A stretch of DNA of 64,000 nt from Dehalococcoidia bacterium (GCA_007129495.1 SKVJ01000039.1:1-64000), one strand, 5' to 3'. Positions 35,326 to 45,609 are shown, counted from the first letter of the stretch. Notes: generated by a model not told the origin, from the letters alone. Made by a program: numbers and translations.

Positions 35326-37467
35326 ATGAGTAGAGAGTCAGTCGATGACCGACAGCGAGACGTCAGACGCAATCGCCTGCAGTTCGAGACGAGTCCATAT
35401 CTGCTGCAGCACGCGGATAATCCCGTTGACTGGTTTCCATGGTGTGATGAGGCCTTTCAGAAGGCAGAGCGTGAAGACAAACCCGTATTCCTCTCTATCG
35501 GCTATTCCTCCTGCCATTGGTGTCATGTAATGGAGGAAGAATCATTCGAGGATCCTGAAATAGCCTCGGTGTTGAATGCCTCGTTCATCGGTATAAAGGT
35601 CGATCGTGAGGAGCGACCAGACATCGATCAGGTATACATGACTATGGCACAACTGGTCACCGGGCAGGGAGGATGGCCACTTACTGTGATCATGGCGCCC
35701 GATGGCAAACCATTCTTTCTCGGGACGTATCTGCCCCGGCAGTCCAGTCGCGGACAGCTGGGGTTGCTGCAATTGCTGACCACTGTGACTGAGCACTGGA
35801 TGTCGCACGATAAGCGTGAGGAGTTGCTTGGTTCCAGCAGCCGCATTGTAGACGTAGCACGGAGCCTCGTTGGATCATGGTCCGGGGCGGAATTTCCGGC
35901 TGATGCGTGGCCCATGGCAGTATCCGATTTGATGAGTACTTTTGACTCGAAACATGGCGGTTTCGGTGGGGCTCCGAAGTTTCCAATGCCAACGAGGCTG
36001 GCGTTCCTCCTCGTGCACTGGCATGACAGCGGGGATCCGCGTGCATTGGCGATGGTGACGAAGAGCCTCGACGAGATGCGGCGGGGAGGCATGTACGACC
36101 ATCTTGCCTCCGGTTTTCACCGATATTCGGTTGACGAACGCTGGGAAGTGCCTCATTTCGAAAAAATGTTGTATGACCAGGCGTTGCTCGTAGAGGTATA
36201 TCTCGATGCATACCTGGCGACCGGAAAGAGGCGATACGCTGAAACAGCCAGGGATGTTATTGGCTATGTGCTCGGACGGCTGACCGGACCTGAGGGCGGA
36301 TTCTATTGTTCCGAGGATGCTGACACCGAGGGGGAAGAGGGAGCCTACTACTTGTGGAGCCTGCGACAATTGCGCGAGGTGCTTTCCGCTGATGAGTTGC
36401 GGGTCCTGCTTGCGTCGGCCGGCCATTCGGTGACCGATAAACCGGGAGAGATTGAGGTCAACCTTCGAGAGGACCAGCCGTTCGTGCTCGCGCTCAGGCA
36501 CCCATCGACAGAGGTGGCCGAGAGTCTTCACATGTCGCCTTCTGAAGTAGACGGGAATCTGTCGGCTGCGAAGCAGGCGCTTCTTGTTGTACGAAACAGG
36601 AGAGAGCCGGTCCCGGTTGATGATAAGGTCTCGGCTGATTGGAACGGACTGGCTATTGCTGCACTGGCGCGAGCAGGCAGGGTGCTTGACGAGCCCGAAT
36701 TCATAGTTGCGGCTGAAAGGGCCGCGGATTTCGTAATGTATCAGATGCGCCGTGATGACGGGGTGCTTATGCACACGTACAAAGACGGAAGATGCACAAC
36801 CCCCGGATTTCTAGAGGATTATGCGTTTCTGGGCTATGGTCTCCTGGAATTGTTTCAGGCCGCTCAGCATTCTCGCCATCTCCAATTGTCAGTACGCTTG
36901 ACCGAACAGATGCTGGAGCTGTTTTGGGACGAGGCAGACGGGGGGCTCTTTCAAACCGGTACTCTGAATGAGCAACTCCTATTTCGGATCAAACCGATCT
37001 TCGATGGTGCACTTCCGTCCGGCAACTCGATGGCTGGTATCCTGCTGGCCAAACTCGCCCGACTCACCGAGCGGCCCGGCCTTGTAGAGAACGCCGATCG
37101 GCTGTTCGCAACCCTTGGAAAGGCTGCAGCTTCGCACCCGAGTCAATTTCCCGGCTTGCTGATCGGACATCGGTTACACAACAGGAGAACGCGCGTGACA
37201 GTAATTGTTGAGGCATCCGACGCGGCTTACAATCGTGCACTCATTAAGACCGCCAATTCTGTATATGCCCCCGACCATCTACTCGTGGTAGTGCCGGGGA
37301 ATGGTTTGAAGAGCGAAGCGGCGGCCCTTCTACCCGTCGCCAGAGATCACAAACGCATTGAGGGGCGGGCGGCAGCGTATGTGTGTGACAGGAGCAAGTG
37401 TTCGGAGCCGGTTGCGCATCCGGAGGCGCTGCGGACACTGTTACTGGGTGACAGAAAGGCACAGTGA
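35326..37467 (+). CDS. YyaL/SSP411-type thioredoxin-domain protein (DUF255)
   Basis: The 713-residue protein has an N-terminal DUF255 thioredoxin-like domain ([37 protein letters not shown] with a CxxC redox pair, and [16 protein letters not shown]). A long alpha/alpha-toroid region like that of glycosidase-type or cellobiose-epimerase-type folds follows. The family is widespread but its biochemical role is unsettled. ATG 35326 is fixed by a near-perfect AGGAGGTGAA; the track start at 35305 is too long. It diverges from the MFS exporter, and a TACAAT at 35228-35233 may be its -10. Confidence 0.88.
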   Translation: MSRESVDDRQRDVRRNRLQFETSPYLLQHADNPVDWFPWCDEAFQKAEREDKPVFLSIGYSSCHWCHVMEEESFEDPEIASVLNASFIGIKVDREERPDIDQVYMTMAQLVTGQGGWPLTVIMAPDGKPFFLGTYLPRQSSRGQLGLLQLLTTVTEHWMSHDKREELLGSSSRIVDVARSLVGSWSGAEFPADAWPMAVSDLMSTFDSKHGGFGGAPKFPMPTRLAFLLVHWHDSGDPRALAMVTKSLDEMRRGGMYDHLASGFHRYSVDERWEVPHFEKMLYDQALLVEVYLDAYLATGKRRYAETARDVIGYVLGRLTGPEGGFYCSEDADTEGEEGAYYLWSLRQLREVLSADELRVLLASAGHSVTDKPGEIEVNLREDQPFVLALRHPSTEVAESLHMSPSEVDGNLSAAKQALLVVRNRREPVPVDDKVSADWNGLAIAALARAGRVLDEPEFIVAAERAADFVMYQMRRDDGVLMHTYKDGRCTTPGFLEDYAFLGYGLLELFQAAQHSRHLQLSVRLTEQMLELFWDEADGGLFQTGTLNEQLLFRIKPIFDGALPSGNSMAGILLAKLARLTERPGLVENADRLFATLGKAAASHPSQFPGLLIGHRLHNRRTRVTVIVEASDAAYNRALIKTANSVYAPDHLLVVVPGNGLKSEAAALLPVARDHKRIEGRAAAYVCDRSKCSEPVAHPEALRTLLLGDRKAQ

Positions 37468-37508
37468 CGGGTGCTTCGGCAATTGAACGCCCGAATGATT
37501 CCCCAGTG

Positions 37509-38147
37509 TCAGGAAGGTTGAGCGGCTGCGCGATAATTGTCCCAAGTGTCCATAATGGCCGGAGTCGGGACTACGCCCTCGCGGAGCACTTCGACATTGC
37601 CCTTCACAACCCGAACGATAGTTGAGGGAGTCTTCCGTTGTGCATCGCCGGCATCGAGAATATAGTCGACCATTTCACCCAGCTGTTGCTTCACTTGTTT
37701 TACATTAACTGCAGGCGGATGGCCGCTGCGATTCGCGCTGGTTCCGGTAACAGGGCCGCCAAATCGCTCAATGAGACGCAGGCAGATCGGGTCGTCAGGC
37801 ACTCTTACCCCCACACAGCCATCCTGAATGAGTGAGGGGTGAAGAGGAACCGTGGTTGGCAAAACGAGCGTCAGTCCACCTGGCCAGCACAGTTCGGCAA
37901 GGTGGAGCGCGAACGGGTCGGGGTCGTCAACCACATCGGTGATGTGCGAGATGTCGCTTATCAGTACCGGCAGGGGACTATCCTTTGGCCTACCCTTGAC
38001 CTCGTATACCCGGTCCACAGCCCGTTGATTGCCAATGTCCGCGCCAAGACCATATACAGTGTCCGTGGGGAATGCTACGACTCCGCCGTCCGCAAGTACA
38101 CGAACCGCTTCACCTATTTGGCGGTCATAGCTGCTGGTTACGAACAT
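37509..38147 (-). CDS. L-threonylcarbamoyladenylate synthase (Sua5/YrdC family)
   Basis: The enzyme makes the threonylcarbamoyl-AMP used for the t6A base in ANN-decoding tRNAs. The 212-residue protein has AFPTDTVYGLGADIGN, the KGRPKDSPLPVLIS motif and TGTSANRSGHPPAV. There is no C-terminal Sua5 extension, so it is the short TsaC/YrdC-like form. The ORF extends upstream, but homology begins after MFVTSSYDRQI at 38147. It converges with the YyaL-type gene and diverges from the acetamidase gene. Confidence 0.9.
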   Translation of the reverse strand: MFVTSSYDRQIGEAVRVLADGGVVAFPTDTVYGLGADIGNQRAVDRVYEVKGRPKDSPLPVLISDISHITDVVDDPDPFALHLAELCWPGGLTLVLPTTVPLHPSLIQDGCVGVRVPDDPICLRLIERFGGPVTGTSANRSGHPPAVNVKQVKQQLGEMVDYILDAGDAQRKTPSTIVRVVKGNVEVLREGVVPTPAIMDTWDNYRAAAQPS

Positions 38148-38357
38148 TCGCTGCCATATACAACAGAACATCCTGCTGACGAGTGTAGCAGATACCACCC
38201 GTAAGCCGAAACCCACAACAACTCAGGATCTCCGCCTGTGCTTTCTGGGTTGGAATGATTGGGCTTTCATGATTTCCCGACCCTCTCAAGAAGGCCGAGT
38301 TACTTGTCAAAGGGGTACGGCACATGCACAATTCTGCCTTGGGTCAGGAGGGAAGCT

Positions 38358-39335
38358 ATGAAGCATGTGCCACTTTCACGGAACTTCGGTAGTCCTGAGA
38401 ACTACGTGTTTGATGCGCGAACCCCGCCTGTTCTAACTGTCTCCGCTGGCGAGGAGTTCACGGCCGAGGTGCAGGATGCCTACAACGGCATGCTGAGGGA
38501 GGACCCATGCAGACTCCAGCCTGCGGATCTCACTTTTTATGCTGAGAGACAGCCGTTCTGGTACAACCCCGTGTGTGGCCCTATCTATGTAGAGGGAGCA
38601 TCTAAGGGCGACGTGCTGGCGGTGACCATACTTGCCGTTGATGAATTGTCTGCCGGCTCTATTGCCACTGTACCCCGTGTACATCATTTTGCCGGACTGA
38701 GAGGATGGGAAGAGACAGATCAGCCGTTCACCGGAATTGTGACCAACGATAAGGAAGTGTCGGAATGGCAGTACGGTGAGCAGGTGCATCGATGGCCAAT
38801 GCGTCCGTTCGTGGGCACCATCGCTACAGCTCCTGAATATGAGGTGCTGTCCACACTGCCCACCAACTTCGGCAGTGTAATGGGTGCAGGTGGTAATCTT
38901 GATTGCTCTGCGATAGGCCCTGGGGCTACCGTGTACTTGCAGTCGATGAATCTCGGCGGTCTGCTCTTCTTCGGTGACTTACACGGATCTCAGGGGGACG
39001 GAGAACTGTGCGGGGTCGCGAACGAAGTGAGCGGGCGTGTTCGTCTCGTATGCAATGTGTTGAAGCGCAAGTGGCTCCGTAACGTTCGGGTTGAGAACAG
39101 CGATTCGCTTATCTCGCTATACTGTTATCGGCCCATGGAGGAAGCGTTTCGACAGGCTACCCGCGACCTGATTCTATGGCTTGAAGAGGATTATGGACTG
39201 ACGAGGAGGGAGGTTTATCTGCTCATTAGCATGTGTCCTGATTTCCATCTGCGTACCTATCAGATGTGCGCTGGGCTTGGACGGCTCATGACCACGGTAG
39301 GTGCCGAGTTTCCCAAATACTTGCTGGGAATGTGA
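38358..39335 (+). CDS. Acetamidase/formamidase family protein
   Basis: Members hydrolyse short amides to ammonia and the acid. The 325-residue protein has FWYNPVCGPIYVEGASKGDVLAV, the metal-site region VMGAGGNLDCSAIGPGATV and the strongly conserved LLFFGDLHGSQGDGE. AGGAGGG 6 bases before ATG 38358 sets the start, well inside the longer ORF. Substrate is unproven. Its position at the edge of the nitrogen region and the release of ammonia by the family suggest nitrogen scavenging. Confidence 0.85.
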   Translation: MKHVPLSRNFGSPENYVFDARTPPVLTVSAGEEFTAEVQDAYNGMLREDPCRLQPADLTFYAERQPFWYNPVCGPIYVEGASKGDVLAVTILAVDELSAGSIATVPRVHHFAGLRGWEETDQPFTGIVTNDKEVSEWQYGEQVHRWPMRPFVGTIATAPEYEVLSTLPTNFGSVMGAGGNLDCSAIGPGATVYLQSMNLGGLLFFGDLHGSQGDGELCGVANEVSGRVRLVCNVLKRKWLRNVRVENSDSLISLYCYRPMEEAFRQATRDLILWLEEDYGLTRREVYLLISMCPDFHLRTYQMCAGLGRLMTTVGAEFPKYLLGM

Positions 39336-39486
39336 ACTGGCATCACGGTTCCGCAGATTTCGGGATATGCCGATGAGTTCGCGTGTGGTAATATGAATGC
39401 TACATACTGATGCGGTCTATGGCTGACACTTGTGTTTGCTTATTGCATGGCAGTATTGCTGGTGGTGTCTCTTCCTTTGCCGGGCT

Positions 39487-40284
39487 ATGAATGACTCGAT
39501 CGAACGCGTAGCCGACATTCTAATCCGACAGCACTACGTTGTGTGTCTGTCTGGCGCCGGTATGTCAGTTGAGAGTGGCATCCGGCCATTCAGAGGCCCT
39601 GGAGGTCTCTGGACCGAATTTGGTGAGCCGCCTCTCGATGATTACCGCCGATTCGTATCCGATCCGGTCGGGTACTGGAGAAACCTACTCCAACCGCAGG
39701 GTCACTATCTCGAGTTGTATAAGACGCTTGCGGAGGCCGTACCCCATCAGGGTTACTTCGCGCTTGCCGAACTGGAAAGACAGGGTGTAGTCAAGCATGT
39801 GATTACGCAGAACATCGATGGCCTGCACCACAGGGCTGGAAGCAAACATGTCACCGAGATTCATGGTAACTACACGTTGTGCAGATGTGTAGAGTGCGGA
39901 ACCAGGTGCGAGCGAAGTCAAGTTGATGTGTCTACACTCCCACCTCGCTGTCCTGTATGTGCAGGCATAATGAAGAGTGATGTCGTTGTCTTCGGCGAAC
40001 CTATTCCTGAGGATGTGGGACGTGCCTGCAGCGAGCAGGTCGACCTCGCGGATTGTATGCTGCTTGTTGGCACTTCCGCCTACGTGTATCCAGCGGCTGG
40101 CTTCCCGCGTCACGTGAGCGCCCAAGGCGGGATTCTGATCGAGATGGGCCCTCAGCCCACTGAGATTACGGAGTTGTGTGATATCTCGGTCCAGGGCACC
40201 GCGGCCGAAGTGCTTCCACAACTCTATGACGCTATCGTCGAGCGTGTGAAAGAGCCAATCCAGCCAGATGGGACCGCTGAATAA
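39487..40284 (+). CDS. Sirtuin (Sir2-family NAD-dependent protein deacylase)
   Basis: The 265-residue protein shows GAGMSVESGIRPFRGPGGLW, TQNIDGLHHRAGS with the catalytic His region EIHGNYTLCRCVECG, and a four-cysteine zinc site (CxxC plus CPVC). VVFGEPIP and LLVGTSAYVYPAAGF complete the NAD site. The start at 39487 matches the homology. It ends 2 bases before purL, so the two are cotranscribed. A sirtuin in a purine operon is unusual, and it could tune enzymes by deacylation. Confidence 0.9.
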   Translation: MNDSIERVADILIRQHYVVCLSGAGMSVESGIRPFRGPGGLWTEFGEPPLDDYRRFVSDPVGYWRNLLQPQGHYLELYKTLAEAVPHQGYFALAELERQGVVKHVITQNIDGLHHRAGSKHVTEIHGNYTLCRCVECGTRCERSQVDVSTLPPRCPVCAGIMKSDVVVFGEPIPEDVGRACSEQVDLADCMLLVGTSAYVYPAAGFPRHVSAQGGILIEMGPQPTEITELCDISVQGTAAEVLPQLYDAIVERVKEPIQPDGTAE

Positions 40285-40286
40285 TT

Positions 40287-43145
40287 ATGGCACACAGGAT
40301 AGAGGTTGCGTTCAGAGCAGGTCTGGTTGATCCACGAGAGGATGGAGTTCTTGCCGGGATACGCGACTTGGGAATCACCGGGATCCAGCACGTGTCTGTA
40401 GCCGACGTGTATTGGGTTGATGCGTCCCTTCTCGAGACACAACTACGAGCTGCAGGTGCGATGCTGTTGTCGGATCCGGTTGCACAGGTATGTGGCTATG
40501 ATGGCGAACATGTGCGCGATAACTCACCATCGCTGTGGGCGCTGGAAGTTGCGTACAATCGTGGTGTCAGCGATCCACTCGAGGCTACTATTCTCAAAGG
40601 ACTGAAGGATATCGGCATCGACGATGTGCCACGAGCGCGTAGCGCGGTACGGTATGTCTTTCACGGATGGTGCAGCCAGGATGATATCGATGTCATCACG
40701 CATCGCCTACTTCTTAATCCACTCGTACAACACGTGGTACAACCAGGAGAGGATGTATTTCCGGACGAGCCGACATATCAATTCGAATTACGTCAGGTAC
40801 CTTTACTACATCTGGACGATGCCGCGCGGTCCGGAATCGCTTCGGCATATGGCTTCTCTCCGTCCGAACTCGATGCAATACATCACTACTTCGCTTCCAT
40901 TGGTCGTGAACCGACAGATATCGAACTCGAAACGCTTGCGCAGTCCTGGTCGGAGCACTGTGTGCACAAAACTTTCAAGGCGAGGATCACTTTGGGTCGT
41001 GAGCGCATCGACAACCTGTTGCGCAGCACGATAATGCAGGCGACACGGGCCCTTGACAAGGAATGGTGTCTGTCCGTCTTTGAGGACAATGCCGGCGTGA
41101 TTGATTTCGATGGCGAACACGCCATCTGCTTCAAGGTCGAAACCCACAATCACCCATCGGCTGTAGAACCCTATGGCGGAGCCGCAACTGGTCTCGGAGG
41201 CGTTGTTCGCGACGTTCTCGGGACCGGCCTCGGTGCCCGTCCTATTGCTAATACGGATGTGTTTTGCTTCGCTCCGCCTGATATGGCATACGATGCTCTT
41301 CCTGCTGGAGTGCTGCATCCAAGGAGAGTCTTCAAAGGCGTGAGGGCAGGTGTCGCCGACTATGGCAACAGGCTGGGCATCCCCACATTGAATGGGACTC
41401 TTCGGTTCGATCCGCGTTATATCGGAAATCCACTAGTGTTTTGCGGAACTGTCGGAATCATGCCTCGCTGGGCAGCCTATATGGGGAAACAGCAGCCGGG
41501 TGATCTTGTAGTACTAATGGGAGGTCGCACAGGACGCGATGGTATTCACGGAGTCACGTTCGCTTCTGAGAAGCTGGATGACACCTCAGTTACCAGGTCC
41601 AGAAGCGCGGTACAGATCGGAAACGCGATTGTTGAGAAGCGCGTGATCGATGCTCTCATTCAGGCCCGTGACAAGAAGCTTTATCGGCGGATAACCGATT
41701 GTGGAGGTGGTGGCTTGTCTTCTGCGGTCGGTGAGATGGGAGCCGTGACCGGGGTGCGCGTGTATTTGGACAGGGTGCCTTTGAAGTACGCGGGTCTCTC
41801 GTATGACGAGATATGGATATCTGAATCACAGGAACGCATGATCGTCGCCGTGCCCCCGGAGAACATCGACGAGTTAATGAAAGTCTGCAGTATCGAGAGG
41901 GTTGAAACCACCGTGATTGGTGAGTTCACGAATGACCGGCGCCTGGAGCTCGTCTATGATGGTGTACTTGTCGGCAATCTCGATATGGAGTTCTTGCACA
42001 ATGGACGCCCGCAACTGGACCTTGTTGCCACACGGCCGCATCAGGAGTGGACCGGCAAGGATCCCGCGTCCCCCGAGTCCTGCACGGCGGCGCTCTTTGC
42101 TGTTTTGTCCTCGCTCAATGTATGTAGCAAAGAGTGGGTTATTCGGCAATATGACCATGAGGTGCAGGGAGGTAGTGTCCTCAGGGCTCTTGTAGGGCCG
42201 GAGGCCGATGGTCCCGGAGATGCAGCCATCATCAAGCCGCTGCTTGAATCTGATCGCGGACTGGCGATAGCTAATGGGATCAACACTCGTTTTGGCGATA
42301 TTGACGCTTACTGGATGGCGGCTTCCGCTATTGACGAAGCACTTCGCCAGGTAGTTGCTGTTGGGGCCGGCCTCGACAGGGTCGCGTTACTTGATAATTT
42401 CTGCTGGGGTCGTGCATCCGAACCGGAAAGCCTGTGGGCGCTTGTACAATCCTGTAAGGCCTGTCAGGACATGTCGTTGGCGTTTGACGTGCCCTTCATT
42501 TCCGGAAAGGACAGTCTCAACAATTTCACCGAGAGTGAGGGGAATATCATTACGATACCTCACACATTGCTGATCTCAGCCATTGCAGTGATGCCGGATG
42601 TCAATCGGGCCATCACGATGGATCTGAAGTCGGCCGGCAACTTGCTGTACGCTGTCGGCAGTACATTCGCAGAACTCGCTGGCTCGGAATACTGCAGCAA
42701 TCTTCCTGACTGTGGTCGCAGAGTTCCTGAGGTTCGTTTCGAGACAGCACGTGCAACAATGCTGGCATTGGTTAATGCGATTAACGATGGACTGGTAGTT
42801 TCCTGTCACGATATGAGTGAAGGAGGGCTTGCCGTAGCCGTAGCCGAAATGGCATTTGCTGGAGCGCTCGGCGCGAACATCAGCATCTCTCGTGTGCCAC
42901 TGGGTGAGAGCATTGACAGAAACGACATAATCCTTTTCTCGGAATCCAACAGTCGGTTTGTAGTCGAGGTTCCGGTAAGGCAGTCGGCCGAGTTCGAGCG
43001 GCGTATGAGTGGGGTATCCTGTGCGCAGATAGGAACCGTCATGGACGATGACAATCTTCACATATTGGGACTGGATGGTACGCCGGTAGTTTCTGCGACG
43101 TTGCGTGAATTGAAAGCCGCCTGGAAGCAGCCACTGGCCTGGTAG
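40287..43145 (+). CDS. purL: Phosphoribosylformylglycinamidine synthase with two N-terminal PurS-like domains
   Basis: PurL converts FGAR to FGAM in purine synthesis using ATP and ammonia from PurQ. Residues of about 180-950 form the PurL core (QSWSEHCVHKTFKARI, KVETHNHPSAVEPYGGAATG, DCGGGGLSSAVGEMG, SCHDMSEGGLAVAVAEMA). The first 170 residues contain two successive PurS-like units, one starting HRIEVAFRAGLVDPREDGVL and the other ALEVAYNRGVSDPLEATIL, each with the same GL.DPxExxILxGLxDLGI pattern. PurS is usually a separate protein that acts as a dimer, so the fusion carries its own covalent PurS pair. The 952-residue length fits this. It is coupled to purQ. Confidence 0.94.
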   Translation: MAHRIEVAFRAGLVDPREDGVLAGIRDLGITGIQHVSVADVYWVDASLLETQLRAAGAMLLSDPVAQVCGYDGEHVRDNSPSLWALEVAYNRGVSDPLEATILKGLKDIGIDDVPRARSAVRYVFHGWCSQDDIDVITHRLLLNPLVQHVVQPGEDVFPDEPTYQFELRQVPLLHLDDAARSGIASAYGFSPSELDAIHHYFASIGREPTDIELETLAQSWSEHCVHKTFKARITLGRERIDNLLRSTIMQATRALDKEWCLSVFEDNAGVIDFDGEHAICFKVETHNHPSAVEPYGGAATGLGGVVRDVLGTGLGARPIANTDVFCFAPPDMAYDALPAGVLHPRRVFKGVRAGVADYGNRLGIPTLNGTLRFDPRYIGNPLVFCGTVGIMPRWAAYMGKQQPGDLVVLMGGRTGRDGIHGVTFASEKLDDTSVTRSRSAVQIGNAIVEKRVIDALIQARDKKLYRRITDCGGGGLSSAVGEMGAVTGVRVYLDRVPLKYAGLSYDEIWISESQERMIVAVPPENIDELMKVCSIERVETTVIGEFTNDRRLELVYDGVLVGNLDMEFLHNGRPQLDLVATRPHQEWTGKDPASPESCTAALFAVLSSLNVCSKEWVIRQYDHEVQGGSVLRALVGPEADGPGDAAIIKPLLESDRGLAIANGINTRFGDIDAYWMAASAIDEALRQVVAVGAGLDRVALLDNFCWGRASEPESLWALVQSCKACQDMSLAFDVPFISGKDSLNNFTESEGNIITIPHTLLISAIAVMPDVNRAITMDLKSAGNLLYAVGSTFAELAGSEYCSNLPDCGRRVPEVRFETARATMLALVNAINDGLVVSCHDMSEGGLAVAVAEMAFAGALGANISISRVPLGESIDRNDIILFSESNSRFVVEVPVRQSAEFERRMSGVSCAQIGTVMDDDNLHILGLDGTPVVSATLRELKAAWKQPLAW

Positions 43146-43150
43146 ACAGA

Positions 43151-43915
43151 ATGGGCAAACCAAGAGTACTGGTTCTCAGAGCGCCGGGAACCAACTGTGA
43201 TCTCGAAACGGCCTACGCGTTTGAACTTGCGGGGGCCGAATCATCGCTCGTCCACATCACTCGCATGATCTCCCATGAGGTAACTTTGGCGGAGTGTTCT
43301 ATCTTCGTTATTCCCGGCGGATTCAGTTACGGTGATGATCTTGGTGCCGGAAAGGTGATGGCAAACGAATTGGATCAACGCCTTCATGACCAGGTGGCCG
43401 AGTTTGTGGCTCGAGGTGGCCTGGTGCTTGGGATCTGCAATGGCTTTCAGGTTCTGGTAAGGGCTGGGCTGCTACCTGTCCCGTTTGGCGGACAGCGGTC
43501 AAGTCTTCTGGTCAACAGATCCGGTCGATTTGAATGCCGCTGGATTCATCTGCGCATTGCTCCGGGAAATCCGTGCGTATTCACACCTGGCGTTGTCGCT
43601 CTTGATCTTGCAGTTGCGCACGGCGAAGGCAGATTGTATGTGCCTGAATCGAGCGAATCTGATTTGACTCCTGTGCTCTACTATGCCCGACCAGATGGGC
43701 GTGAGCCTGAGTACCCCGCGGATCCGAACGGATCGTTCAAACATATTGCCGGGCTTTGTGATGAATCGGGCAGGATTTTCGGGCTGATGCCGCATCCCGA
43801 GCGGTTTGTGCGTTTGTCCCAGCACCCACGGTGGAGCACCAGGGCTGAAAGGGATGGTCCTGGTGATGGGCTGGCATTCTTCGTGAACGCAGTGAATTAT
43901 GCCCGGAGTTTGTAG
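43151..43915 (+). CDS. purQ: Phosphoribosylformylglycinamidine synthase, glutaminase subunit
   Basis: PurQ releases ammonia from glutamine for PurL. The 254-residue class I amidotransferase has VLRAPGTNCDLETAYAFELAG, FVIPGGFSYGDDLGAGKV, the nucleophile elbow GICNGFQVLVRAGLLP and the His/Glu pair in PHPERFVRLSQ. It starts 5 bases after purL. It converges on nrpR with 16 bases between the stops. Confidence 0.95.
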   Translation: MGKPRVLVLRAPGTNCDLETAYAFELAGAESSLVHITRMISHEVTLAECSIFVIPGGFSYGDDLGAGKVMANELDQRLHDQVAEFVARGGLVLGICNGFQVLVRAGLLPVPFGGQRSSLLVNRSGRFECRWIHLRIAPGNPCVFTPGVVALDLAVAHGEGRLYVPESSESDLTPVLYYARPDGREPEYPADPNGSFKHIAGLCDESGRIFGLMPHPERFVRLSQHPRWSTRAERDGPGDGLAFFVNAVNYARSL

Positions 43916-43931
43916 CAGATAGTGCGGTTCG

Positions 43932-44924
43932 TCAAATGTGGCTGATATCCACCAATCGCTCGTAGTCAATCAGGCCGCTCTCAGCCGAGTTTTCTACTTC
44001 AATCCCTGCTTCTGCTGCTGCTGCGACCGGATTGAGGCCACCGAGCAAGATCATGCCTACCTTGTTCATACCAACTTCTATCTGACATATCGGCTCACTG
44101 GTGTTGCCGAGAAGGTAGACACCATGAATGCCCGCAGCTCGAAGTTCCTCGATGCGCCTTTCGACTACGACACGCGACGGAGCGAGAATTTCGCGGAAAT
44201 TGGCGAGGATGCGTCCTGTGCCGGATTCAGCAGCATTTCTGACATCTGTCATTCCGGCGCGTATGTACTGTTCCGAAGGATCAAGGGAAGTGCCATCATA
44301 CTTGATAATGGCAACGAACCGCCGTGGCCTCCCGCTCTTGAGTTCCAGTACGCCCCCGAAGCGTGACTCAATGGGGACCGAGGACTTCAGCAGGACACCA
44401 TTCACAACCACTCCGCACACGGTTGCCAGACCTACCATCCCTGCCGGCACCACACGCGTGCCTAATTTCTCCCCCTCGTGAGCCACTGACACCAGCCGGC
44501 TCGCACAGAGATTGCGGTCGAAGGCCGGTTGCATCTCTTGTAGCGCGTTGCGAAAGTCATCGGCGCGGAAGAGCGAAGTGTTTACGGGAACAAGTCCTGT
44601 CCTGCGGTTCGGGTCGAACGTGGTCTGGAACGCGAGGAGTTGCAGTTTCTCGATGATGAACCCCACCTGTTCCGGTGCGAGTGCATTGCGCAACTCATCG
44701 AGCCCCTCCCAGGTAATGATTCTGCCATCCCGTCCTTTGGGCTCGGTATAGCCTCGTTCGTCGGTCATCCGCAGGTGATACCGTACTGCTCTCTCGCTCA
44801 GAAAGACACCGTGTCTCTCCAGGTCACGAGAAATCGTGATGGATCCGAGGGGTTCGGCTGATTCCGACAGAACCTTCAGAATGGCGATGGTCTTTCGTTC
44901 GGTGTCTCTATCAAGGGTCTGCAT
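43932..44924 (-). CDS. nrpR: NrpR-type transcriptional repressor of nitrogen genes
   Basis: The 330-residue protein has an N-terminal winged-helix domain (TERKTIAILKVLSESAEPLG to AVRYHLRMTDERGYTEPKGRDG) and one NrpR regulatory domain (DUF128), which includes VPAGMVGLATVCGVVVNGVL and MILLGGLNPVAAAAEAGIEV. In methanogens NrpR represses nitrogen-assimilation genes and is released by 2-oxoglutarate; those proteins often carry two regulatory domains or a partner, whereas here there is one. It ends the minus-strand set nadE-carA-purF-pdxT-nrpR and lies near glnA and gdh. Control of those genes is inferred: by eye I found no archaeal-type GGAA-N6-TTCC operator in the leaders of gdh or glnA. Confidence 0.88.
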   Translation of the reverse strand: MQTLDRDTERKTIAILKVLSESAEPLGSITISRDLERHGVFLSERAVRYHLRMTDERGYTEPKGRDGRIITWEGLDELRNALAPEQVGFIIEKLQLLAFQTTFDPNRRTGLVPVNTSLFRADDFRNALQEMQPAFDRNLCASRLVSVAHEGEKLGTRVVPAGMVGLATVCGVVVNGVLLKSSVPIESRFGGVLELKSGRPRRFVAIIKYDGTSLDPSEQYIRAGMTDVRNAAESGTGRILANFREILAPSRVVVERRIEELRAAGIHGVYLLGNTSEPICQIEVGMNKVGMILLGGLNPVAAAAEAGIEVENSAESGLIDYERLVDISHI

Positions 44925-44991
44925 CAGTGAATTCTCGGTGCCGGCTCACCTTTATTCGTGGCCGGGTGCTCTGCAGGGACAGTATACAGTG

Positions 44992-45609
44992 TCAGGCACT
45001 GGAATCCGACGGGTGTTGACCTTGAATCCCCGCAATATGCAGGAAGTACTGGTGTACACGCAGGTCTGGCACGAACTCGGGATGAAAGCTGGTGGCGAAA
45101 ATACGGGATTGTTGACAGGCCACAATGGTTCCGCTGTGCAGCCGGGAAATGACGCGGACCTTCGGTCCGCATGACTCGATAATCGGAGCTCGAATGAAGA
45201 CTCCACGAAAGACGGAACCCGCGAGACCATCTATCATCAAGTCTTCCTCGAAGCTTTGCACCTGTCTGCCAAAGGCATTGCGAGCTACGGAGACGTCGAG
45301 AAGTCCGAGAGGAGTCATACTGTGGCTGGTGACCGTCTTGGCTAGCACGATGATGCCAGCACAGGTGCCGAATGTAGGGAGACCGTTAATGATAGCGTTC
45401 AGCAATGGCTCGCGGAGGGCAAACTCATCGATTAGCTTGAGAAGCGTCGTCGATTCTCCTCCCGGCAGAATGATTCCGTCGATGCCTTCCAGGTGTTCTG
45501 GCAGGCGCACTTCTCGTACGCTCGCCCCAAGCTGTTTCAGAGCCGCGCTGTGCTCCATGAATGACCCTTGCAGGCACAGGACACCAATCGTCGGGCGACC
45601 GGATATCAT
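44992..45609 (-). CDS. pdxT: Pyridoxal 5'-phosphate synthase glutaminase subunit
   Basis: PdxT supplies ammonia to PdxS, which makes PLP from pentose and triose phosphates. The 205-residue protein shows IGVLCLQGSFMEHSAAL, the GGESTT motif, the nucleophile elbow GTCAGIIVLA and the SFHPE triad end. ATG 45609 overlaps the purF stop (ATGA), so the long track ORF is trimmed. pdxS is not in this window, an unusual separation because the two genes are commonly adjacent. Confidence 0.92.
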   Translation of the reverse strand: MISGRPTIGVLCLQGSFMEHSAALKQLGASVREVRLPEHLEGIDGIILPGGESTTLLKLIDEFALREPLLNAIINGLPTFGTCAGIIVLAKTVTSHSMTPLGLLDVSVARNAFGRQVQSFEEDLMIDGLAGSVFRGVFIRAPIIESCGPKVRVISRLHSGTIVACQQSRIFATSFHPEFVPDLRVHQYFLHIAGIQGQHPSDSSA

